Positions 56,875 to 64,000 of a DNA stretch of 64,000 nt are shown here, one piece after another. Under the pieces are notes generated by a model that saw only the letters and a list, made by a program, of their open reading frames with translations, did no database searches and was not told where the DNA came from. The DNA is from Silene latifolia (taxonomy: Eukaryota; Streptophyta; Magnoliopsida; Caryophyllales; Caryophyllaceae). The position numbers and the translations under genes are program-made. Within the stretch, counting starts at the first letter, position 1; the number at the start of each line of letters is the position of its first letter. The DNA is taken from the NCBI RefSeq assembly GCF_048544455.1, contig NC_133538.1, positions 41,551,969-41,615,968 of the forward strand. Direction: 5' to 3'.

Positions 56875-57258
56875 TGTTGCGAAAGGTTTTAAGTAAATCA
56901 TGCGGGTAGCTAGAGAGTCAGCATGACTTGATCTTGTGGGGAATACTCGATCGAGTAGGTTGGACTCCATCGAGTAGGCTGAGCTCAGTCGAGTGGGTAT
57001 ATGACAATGTTGGGCAGTAGCTGTTGTTTTGGGAAACTCGATCGAGTACGTTTGGGGATCGATCGAGTGCGTTATGTTATACGGTCTGGTCAGCTTCTGG
57101 GGTTGAGTCACTCGATCGAGTAAGTGGGCACTCGATTGAGTGACCTCTACTAGATCGAGTGGGTGTAGTTAGTCGATCGAGTGTGTATTGTATAGGTCGT
57201 ATATGCTTTGAGCCGTAGGCTATGTGCTTACGTTTTCCTCTCCTCTTATAGCTCAAAG
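56432..57258 (+). other. TEK-2 leader
   Basis: The non-coding leader has a 79-bp (TA)n run (56792-56870) and a CTCGATCGAG-type cluster (56945-57185). No gene is seen. Confidence 0.7.
56792..56870. repeat. (TA)n microsatellite, about 39 units
   Basis: This is an uninterrupted run of alternating T and A. Its length may be misassembled. Confidence 0.95.
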
Positions 57259-59104
57259 ATGCTGCCAAAGATATCTGCTTTGTACACTAGGGCGTAAGAT
57301 ATGAGTGTAGATGAGATAGTCAAGATGCTTGAGCATCAAGAGGCACTTACTGAGGCCCTAAAGTAGTTTGGGAAAGACAAAGATACCGGGGTGGCCTTTG
57401 CCAATATGAGCACTTCGATAGCCTGCTTCAACCCAAAAGAGTATATGGGTACCGGTGCGCCAATCTTGCTCGACAATTGGCATAGGGAGATGGGGGAACA
57501 TCTTGAATATGGTCCATTATCCCGAGGACTTTAAAGTGGAACAAGTTGTGTTCTACTTGAGAGATGGCGCGTGAGAGTGGTGGGACAAGGTAAGGGAGAG
57601 TGCCTTAGATTTATATCTGAAGCAGATGAAGTCAGCTATACCATGGAGTGAGTTTAAGAGAGCTATGCGTCGGGAGTTTTTACCTGAACATGTTCGTAGT
57701 AAGCTAAGGGAGGAGTTTGATGCTTTCAAGATGACTCCGGATATGATTGTGGTTGATTATTACCACAAGTTTAATGAGAAATCGAGGTATGCAGAGGACA
57801 TGAGGCTGAATCAGGATAACTTGGCACTATGGTTTGAGAAAGGCTTGACTTACCAGATAATGGAGAAGCTACTGGTTGGGGTCCTTACAGATGTTAAAGA
57901 AGTTTATGAGCGAGCAGGGAGAGCAGAGAGATTGGTCGAAATGACCAAAGAGAACAAGGAGAGGGGTCCTGAGAAGAGAAAGGCCGAGAGTGAGGGTGGT
58001 GGTCAGTCCAGTTATAAGTGGGGTAACCATAACCAGGCGAGGGCTTACTCATTGGGATCGGGTTTTAGTAGTGAAGCTTCGTATGGGCGTGGTCGTGGTG
58101 GTAGTGGTAGTAGTTGGAATCTCTCTTGCTATAACTTTGGCGGTATGGGCCACAAGAGAAAGGAGTGTACTAGTGCCGTAGGGAAAGGTTTTCAAAGGCC
58201 ATCGCAAGGGAGCTTTTCGCAGGGTCCATCTCAGAGTTTTGCTAGCAATAGGCCGGCTGGATCATGGAATAACCAAGGAAGTCAGAGTAACAACAACGGT
58301 GGATCTAACCGCAATGGCGGTAACTCTTATCAGAAACCGACAACTAGTAACAATCAGGGGTCAGCTGCCAAGCCATCTACTTCAGCCAGTACCGTTCATG
58401 GAGGTGGACAAAAGACCAGTGTCAAGTTATTCATAATTGATAAGAAAGCTGCTGAGGATGATGCTCACGTGATCATGGGTACCTTTCTTGTTAATGATGT
58501 TTCTACCTTTATTTTGTTTGATTCGGGGGCGTCACACTCTTTTGTATTGTCGAGTCATGCTAAACTTTTGGGTTTGAGAGAGTTTGAGTCTGTAAAAGAT
58601 GAGGTTTTTATACCATCAGGTGAGTCAGTGTCTTGTGGGAGGTTGTACAAGGGTGTATCTATGATAGTTGGACAGGTTGACCTTCCAGTGGATTTGTTAG
58701 AATTTCCTATGAGTGGTTTTGAGGTGATAGTTGGTATGGATCTGCTGGGTAAGTACAAGGCTAGAATAGATTATCACCAAAAGAGAGTGTCTGTGAGAAG
58801 TCCTAAGAGAGTTAGTGTGTCTTACCGTGAGTTTGTTGTCAAAACCGTCAAAGTGATTGCAGCGGTGACATTTAAGTCTTATCTTAGGAAGGGGTGTCCT
58901 TTGATTCTGTGCCATGTGAAAAACCATAGTAAGGTGGCTCCGACAGCTGATCAGATACCAGTGGTGGGAGAGTTCCCAGATGTTTTTCCGGAGGAGATAC
59001 CAGGTTCGCCACCGAAGAGAGATATAGATTTCAGTGTGGAGTTGAAACCATGGACGGGACCAATCTCTAAGGCCCTGTACCGCATGGGTCCTAAAGATAG
59101 ATAA
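57259..59104 (+). pseudogene. TEK-2 gag and protease
   Basis: The likely start is ATG 57259, with stops at 57292 and 57364, then a frame change before 57626. The 492-residue frame (57626-59104) has the gag block FKRAMRREFLPEHVRSKLRE and FEKGLTYQIM, and a knuckle CYNFGGMGHKRKEC in which the second Cys is Phe171. After a Ser/Asn/Gly/Gln-rich linker comes protease ILFDSGASHSF (D299-S300-G301) and FEVIVGMDLLGKY. Then come EFPDVFPEEIPG and the start of RT (residues about 450-492). The TAA stop is at 59102. The damaged knuckle and stops argue for a fossil. Confidence 0.85.
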
Positions 59105-59923
59105 GGGATACATTAGAACTAGTGTATCACCGTGGGGAGCACCAGTTCTATTTGTGAAGAAGAAAGATGGGATCTTGAGGTTGTGCATCGACTACAGAGA
59201 GTTGAACAGTGTTACAGTGAAGAACAAGTATCCTTTGCCAAGGATAGATGATCTGTTTGACCAGCTGACTGTGGCAGGAGTCTTTTCAAGGATTGATTTG
59301 AGGTCAGGCTACCATCAAGTGAGGATTCGGGATGAGGACATACCAAAGACAGCGTTTCAAACAAGGTATGGTCTCTATGAGTATTTGGTGATGCCGTTTG
59401 GGTTGTCAAATGCACTGGCAGTGTTTATGGATTTGATGAACCAGGTCTTCAGTCAGTTTTTAGATCAGTTTGTGGTAGTGTTCATAGATGATATCTTTGT
59501 CTATTCTAAGACTAAGGAGGAGCATGAGGAGCACTTGAGATTGGTGTTACAAACTTTGCGTGACAATTAGTTGTATGCCAAGTTGTCTAAGTGTGAGTTC
59601 TGGCTCGAGGAAGTTGCCTTTCTGGGCATGTGATTTCTAAAGATGGTGTATATGTGGATCCAATAAAGATAGAATCAGTGTCTAAGTGGGAAACACCAAA
59701 GAACGTGGCTGAGATCAGGAGTTTCTTGGGTTTGGCAGGGTACTATCGTCGATTCATGAAAGACTTGTCAAAGATCGCCAGACCTATGACAGCGTTGATG
59801 AGGAAAGAGAACAGGTTTCGATGGGATGGAAGTTATGAGACGGCGTTCCAAACATTAAAGGAGCGTTTGACCAGAACTCTAGTCTTAGCTTTACCTGAAG
59901 GGTGTGAGAACTTTGAGGTGTAG
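59105..59923 (+). pseudogene. TEK-2 reverse transcriptase
   Basis: RT continues in three pieces. The first (59154-59570) has [31 protein letters not shown] (first Asp), [12 protein letters not shown] and catalytic FIDDIFVYS near 59486. A TAG follows at 59568. A frame shift near 59625 leads to the thumb/connection part (59630-59923) with [14 protein letters not shown] and a TAG at 59921. The catalytic Asp residues are intact, but the frame is broken at three points. Confidence 0.85.
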
Positions 59924-60685
59924 ATGGATGCTTCAAAGAATGGGTTGGGATGTGTGTTGATGCAGAATGGGAAAGTCATTGCATATGCTTCTAGGAAATT
60001 GAAGCCTTATGAGGAGAACTATCCGACACATGATCTAGAGTTGGGTGCAGTTGTGTTTGCTCTCAAGATTTGGAGACATTATCTTTACGGGGCGACCTTT
60101 AAGGTGTTTTCAGATCATAAGAGTCTTAAGTACATATTTACTCAAAAGGAGCTGAACATGAGACAGAGGAGGTGGATGGAGCTTATAGGGGACTACGACA
60201 TAGATATCATATACCATGAAGGGAAAGTAAACATTGTGGCTGATGCATTGAGCAGGAAGAGTGTGCATTCTCTATGCACAGCTATGTCTTTGATGAGGTT
60301 GAGAGATGAGGTAGGGAAGATGGGGATACATGTGATACAAAAAGGGGATACTAGAGAGGACTTGACAGTGGAGCCAGATCTTTATGATGATATTCGCAGG
60401 AAGCCGGCTCTTGATCCAAAGATTCAGGAGTGGAGAGCTGGGGTAGAGAAAGGGACAGTGTCTCGGTTCTCTATCAATACAGATGGGAGTGTTCGATTTG
60501 ATGGGAGATGGTGTGTTCCTAGTGATGAGGAGTTGAAAAAGGTGATCATGACAGAGGCTCACTGCACACCATATTTAGTACATCGAGGTGGTGATAAGTT
60601 GTATAAAGATTTGAAGAAGACTTTCTGGTGGCCTGGGATGAAAAGGGAAATAGCTGAGTTCATAGGTCGGTGTTTGACATGTTAG
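59924..60685 (+). pseudogene. TEK-2 RNase H and integrase zinc-binding domain
   Basis: In one frame of 253 residues, RNase H has [14 protein letters not shown] (catalytic Asp), [16 protein letters not shown] (Glu) and [14 protein letters not shown] (Asp), with a late [10 protein letters not shown]. The integrase H2C2 finger follows with [22 protein letters not shown] and CLTC. A TAG at 60683 stands where the family has Gln. Confidence 0.85.
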
Positions 60686-61171
60686 AGGGTTAAGGGAGAG
60701 CAACGACAACCACAAGGTAAGATTCAGTCTCTTGAGGTACCTGAGTGGAAATGGGAATCTATCTCCATGGACTTTATAGTGGGTTTACCAAGGAGCCAGC
60801 AGGGTAATAACATGATATGGGTAATAGTTGACCGTTTGACTAAGTCAGCTCACTTTATTCCAATGAAAGATACATGGAGTAAGGTTCAGTTGGCTAATGG
60901 GTACAAGAAACATGTGGTGAGGTTACATGGAGTCCCTAAGGACATTGTGTCAAATCGAGATGCGAGGTTTATTTCTCGGTTTTGGCAAGAGTTGCAGGAG
61001 ATGATGGGAACTACCTTGAAGATGAATACTGCTTTTCATCCTGCAACAGATGGATAGACAGAGAGAGCTATCAAGACTCTGGAAAATATGTTACGACCTT
61101 GTGTGATGGAGTTTGGTGGTAGCTGGGAAGATAGGTTGGATTTGATCGAGTTTTCTTACAACAACAGCTAC
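60686..61171 (+). pseudogene. TEK-2 integrase core, left part
   Basis: The core has WESISMDFIVGLPRSQQG (first Asp), IWVIVDRLTKSAHFIP, IVSNRDARFISRFW (second Asp) and FHPATDG followed by a TAG at 61055, then TERAIKTLENMLR with the catalytic Glu. The chain is cut at the TSD gctac (61167-61171) of TAT-4 and resumes at 63871. Confidence 0.85.
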
Positions 61172-61785
61172 TGTTTTGTGTGGATTTTGCGCAGGGCGAA
61201 ATCAGGTCAGGGAAGATTTAGGTAGGGTTAACTAGCTCTAGTTAGTCTGTAAATCAGGTCGTCAGGGTGAAACGCAAAATTGAAAGTATAATAGAAAGAA
61301 CAATAATAAGACAAAGAATTTTGTACGTGGAAAACCCTTAAATGGGAAAAAACCACGGGCACCAAGCCAGGAGAGGATTTCACTATCATATTGAGTATTT
61401 AGCATAATGGGATGTAATTATCTCAAAAGTTGTGTAAGAATATTGTATGCTAGAGTTTGTCTTGTATATGTCTTCCTTCCTCAAATGATTTCCAAATGCT
61501 TCTTATATAATCATCTGTTGAACGGCTGGTAAATCTCTTCATAAAGGCTAAATATTCCGTATTAATTACCCATAATAATATCCATCATTACGTCCTTAAT
61601 TACTGCTTTAATTGCTGAATCTTCCCATTTAATGCTGTGCGTGTAAGCTTCTTATAATATGATCTCCTTGTCTGATATCGTCCTGATATTTTGACCGTTG
61701 TCCTCTCCATGGCCTGGCGCCTATCTTCATGTGTTCTGACATCTTGACACCCTGTCAGTTAGTCCAAGGCAAGATATTGATCAGG
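61172..61785 (-). repeat. TAT-4 3' LTR, U3 start deleted
   Basis: It is a direct repeat of 63217-63838. On minus it begins in mid-U3 at cctgatcaatatc, where the complete copy has 27 more bases starting TGTTGGGCCTGG. It is 8 bp or so shorter because the other copy has an extra cttgacat unit. Confidence 0.85.
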
Positions 61786-63139
61786 TCTTTCAGGTATCCA
61801 GATTTTAGCAGATAAGCCACTTCTTTCCTCAGGGTGAAGCAGTCATCCGTTGTGTGTCCAACGTCCATGTGGAATTCGCACCATTTGGAATTATCTCTCC
61901 TAGGGTTAGGATTTTCCACCTTTCTGGGCCATCTGACCACTGGTCCCATGTTGTCAAGCCTTTGGATTAACCCTGCAATATCAACACTGAAGTTATGCAT
62001 ATAAATAGGTGGAAAAATTTTGGCCTTACCTTGATACTCATGTGCCAAGTTGACTTCTAAATGGTCTGGCCTGGAATATGGAGTAGGTCTATAATTGTTC
62101 CCTTTGTTGCTTTTCCTATTGCTCTTTTCATAGTCTTTTGGTCCACTAGATGATCCGAGTTTGTAGCTCTTGTCTTCTTCCAGCCTGATAAAAGCAAGGG
62201 TTTTTGCCTGGACATCTTTGAAGGTATGGCAGGGATACTTAGTGAGCTCGTTGTATAAGTCACTATGAGGTAGCATCCCCTGCCTGAATGCTTCCACTGC
62301 TGTTCCAACGTCACAACTGGGAATAGATACTTTTTCTTTGTTAAATCTTGCAAGGAATGTCCTGAGAGTTTCATCAGGCATCTGTGTAATCCTGTAAAGA
62401 TCACTGGATCGCTTCTCCAACTCCCTGCTACTCGCAAACTGCTGGTTGAAGTTGTTAATCAGGTTGGCAAAAGAATGGATGCTCCCAGTTGGCAGGTTGA
62501 TGTACCATTGTAGAGCAGGTCCTGTCAGGGTGGTTCCAAATCCCTTACACATGCAAACTTGTCTGAACTCACTGGGAATGGATGCTGCTAACATTTTTTG
62601 GAATGGATGGCCACATGATTTTGTGGATCCGTGGTTCCATCATAGATTTTCATAGACGGGACCACAAATGTTTTGGGCAAGTCAACCTTTGCTATTTCGT
62701 CTATGAAAGGTGAATCAGCATAGCTGTCAGGGGCAGCTTCTTCAAAACTGGCAGGTACTCCAGGTATCTTGTCGAATTTTTCATTAAGCTTCTTAATTTC
62801 CTGGACTACTGCCATCATGATGGCTGCTGCAGACTCATCAGGTTTTCCATCGTCATTTTTTGGCTCACCATCGTCATCAGCATTGACGAATTTAGAACCA
62901 ATTGGGCTCCCAAAACTGGAAAAATCAATGTTTTTGATAATTGATGCAAACGGTGTTCCTGGCTGGAATCTAGAGCCTGCTCCTTGGGTTTTTTCCAATT
63001 TTTGTTTTAGAGCTGACTCAGATTCTCTTAATTGTAGGATTTCAGACTCAGTTTAGACTACTTTTTCTTTCAAGCTTTCCAGCTCAGCTACTTGTTGGAG
63101 GGCTGCATTCAATTGTTCTTCAACGGTAGGCTGAGCCAT
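61755..63139 (-). pseudogene. TAT-4 gag
   Basis: The frame starts at ATG 63139 (MAQPTVEEQLNAALQQVAEL, coiled-coil-like). There is a stop near 63055, then a continuous frame to about 62590, and after a one-base frame change in an A-run a second frame to 61755. The gag domain has FQPGTPFASII, FVVPSMKIYDGTTDPQNHV, GPALQWYINLP and SFANLINNFNQQF. The end has the knuckle-like CEFHMDVGHTTDDC. The last nine residues or so are encoded by LTR sequence. By family, Gag forms the particle. This copy would need pol in trans. Confidence 0.82.
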
Positions 63140-63196
63140 TTTTGTTGGATATTTGAATTTTTGTAAGATGAGGAAAAAAGATTTAAAGAGTTAGAT

Positions 63197-63214
63197 GCCT
63201 CACGGTGGGCGCCA
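63197..63214 (-). promoter_or_regulatory. TAT-4 primer binding site
   Basis: On minus TGGCGCCCACCGTGAGGC is two bases after the LTR end. Confidence 0.75.
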
Positions 63215-63216
63215 AT

Positions 63217-63865
63217 TGTTTTGTGCGGATTTTGCACAGGGCAAAATCAGGTCAGGGAAGATTTAGGTAGGGTTAACTAGCTCTAGTTAGTCTGTAAATC
63301 AGGTCGTCAGGGTGAAATGCAAAAGTGAAAGTATAATAAAAAGAACAATAATAAGATAAAGAATTTTGTACGTGGAAAACATTTAAATGGGAAAAAACCA
63401 CGGGCACCAAGCCAGGAGAGGATTTCACTATTATATTGAGTGTTTAGCACAATCAGACGTAATTATCTCAAAAGTTGTGTAAGAATATTGTATGCTAGAG
63501 TTTGTCTTGTATATGTCTTCCTTCCTCAAATGATTTCCAAATGCTTCTTATATAATCATCTGCTGAACGGCTGGTAAATCTCTTCATAAATACTAAATCT
63601 TCCGTATTAATTACCCGTAATAATATCCATTATTACGTCCTTAATTACTGCTTTAATTGCTGAATCTGCCCATTTAATGCTGTGCGCGTAAGCTTCTTAT
63701 AATATGATCTCCTTGTCTGATATCGTCCTGATATTTTGACCGTTGTCCTCTCCATGGCCTGGCGCCTATCTTCATGTGTTCTGACACCTTGACATCTTGA
63801 CACCCTGTCAGTTAGTCCAAGGCAAGATATTGATCAGGGATATCTGCGGATTTCCAGGCCCAACA
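63217..63865 (-). repeat. TAT-4 5' LTR (649 bp, complete)
   Basis: On minus it runs TGTTGGGCCTGG (63865) to CCGCACAAAACA (63217). Its U3 start agrees with that of the TAT-2 LTR. Confidence 0.85.
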
Positions 63866-63870
63866 GCTAG

Positions 63871-64000
63871 CATACAAGTATTGGGATGGCACCGTTTAAG
63901 GCTTTGTATGGGAGGAGGTGTAGGAGTCCGATTTGCTGGGATGATAGAGCCGAGTAAGTGGTTTTAGGACCACAGATGGTACAGGAGATGATATAACAGG
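63871..64000 (+). pseudogene. TEK-2 integrase core, right part
   Basis: The frame resumes after TAT-4 with the family block HTSIGMAPFKALYGRRCRSP, then ICWDDRAE, a TAG at 63957 and further residues to the window edge. With one TSD copy removed it joins EFSYNNSY at 61171. Confidence 0.85.

Larger units (their letters stand above)
61172..63865 (-). mobile_element. TAT-4: gag-only Retand-like element, reverse orientation
   Basis: LTR copies are at 63217-63865 (5' LTR) and 61172-61785 (3' LTR). The flanking 5-mers are gctac at 61167-61171 and gctag at 63866-63870, one change apart. The PBS on minus is TGGCGCCCACCGTGAGGC. Between the LTRs is only gag. The gag frame runs directly into the 3' LTR: the polypurine tract and the first 27 bp or so of that LTR (present in the other copy) are missing. 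It belongs to the TAT-2 family by its TGTTGGGCC LTR start. Confidence 0.88.
52057..64000 (+). mobile_element. TEK-2: Tekay-like Ty3/gypsy element, 5' LTR and most of gag-pol
   Basis: The 5' LTR (52057-56413, L1-2 included) is followed by an initiator-Met-type PBS, gag, protease, RT, RNase H and integrase. The 3' end is outside the window. PR-RT-RH-IN order and the RT and integrase wording are those of chromovirus/Tekay elements. A chromodomain would lie beyond the window. The three main interruptions are L1-2, TAT-4 and scattered stops. Several stops are TAG where the family has Gln (CAG). Confidence 0.88.

Noticed and set aside
58697-59188. 163-residue minus-strand ORF opposite TEK-2 protease and RT
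   Set aside because: The plus strand carries the clear DSG protease and RT motifs. The minus frame has none.
1-64000. Host single-copy genes
   Set aside because: Each convincing coding stretch could be assigned to a transposon family. The remaining open frames are short, repetitive or opposite to TE genes.

Overview
The window reads as plant nuclear DNA from a repeat-dense, probably heterochromatic region. Every stretch I can interpret belongs to a transposable element, and I see no host gene, rRNA, tRNA or CRISPR array. The plant assignment rests on the families present: an En/Spm-type CACTA transposon, Ty3/gypsy Tekay-, Tat/Retand- and Athila-like elements, a Ty1/copia element of TNT1-94 type, L1 and RTE LINEs, and a Helitron. 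A eudicot, possibly of the Caryophyllales, is a guess from the Retand-like Tat elements only. Most coding regions are fossils with stops and frameshifts.

Left part (1-13.8 kb). The 3' half of a CACTA transposon (CACTA-1, 1-6262) carries an En/Spm transposase tail and a spliced second gene ending in a Ulp1-type cysteine protease. Its 3' end lies inside the gag of a Tekay-like element (TEK-1), whose 2.25-kb LTR ends at 9653. An antisense LTR fragment follows (9669-10459). Then comes the 3' end of a Tat/Ogre-like element (TAT-1) with a 32-34 bp minisatellite, a polypurine tract and a long LTR.

Middle (13.8-29.8 kb). TAT-2, a Retand-like element, shows integrase on + and, before its 3' LTR, an antisense accessory ORF with apparent introns. 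A copia element (COP-1, 15912-25576, with exact TSD gcacc) is inserted in that ORF. COP-1 is unusual. Both termini are the U3 end of its LTR, because an extra inverted LTR copy sits at its left end and makes a palindrome of about 0.9 kb per arm. TAT-2 itself ends inside an antisense Tekay-type LTR (28596-29830).

Right-middle (29.8-51.7 kb). TAT-3 has its protease at 29831-30197 and its RT at about 49.5-51.0 kb. It is split by an Athila-like element (ATH-1, 30198-48839) that has gag, protease and an Athila ORF1/env-like gene but no RT, RNase H or integrase. ATH-1 contains a coding-free LTR element (LARD-1, 35837-43222, TSD gacgg) that carries a 680-bp Helitron, and also a 5'-truncated RTE LINE with a 17-bp TSD. 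A 362-bp antisense L1 tail with an 11-bp TSD separates TAT-3 RT from RNase H.

Right part (51.7-64.0 kb). An antisense Tekay LTR end interrupts TAT-3. It is followed by TEK-2, a Tekay-like element whose 5' LTR holds an L1 LINE and whose gag-pol runs to the window edge. TEK-2 integrase is interrupted by a gag-only Retand-like element in reverse orientation (TAT-4, 61172-63865).

The insertions give a relative chronology: HEL-1 is younger than LARD-1, LARD-1 than ATH-1, and ATH-1 than TAT-3. COP-1 is younger than TAT-2, which is younger than the antisense LTR at 28.6-29.8 kb. TAT-4 and L1-2 are each younger than TEK-2. All boundaries were read by eye. Family names rest on recognised protein motifs and LTR, PBS and PPT signatures, not on a database search.
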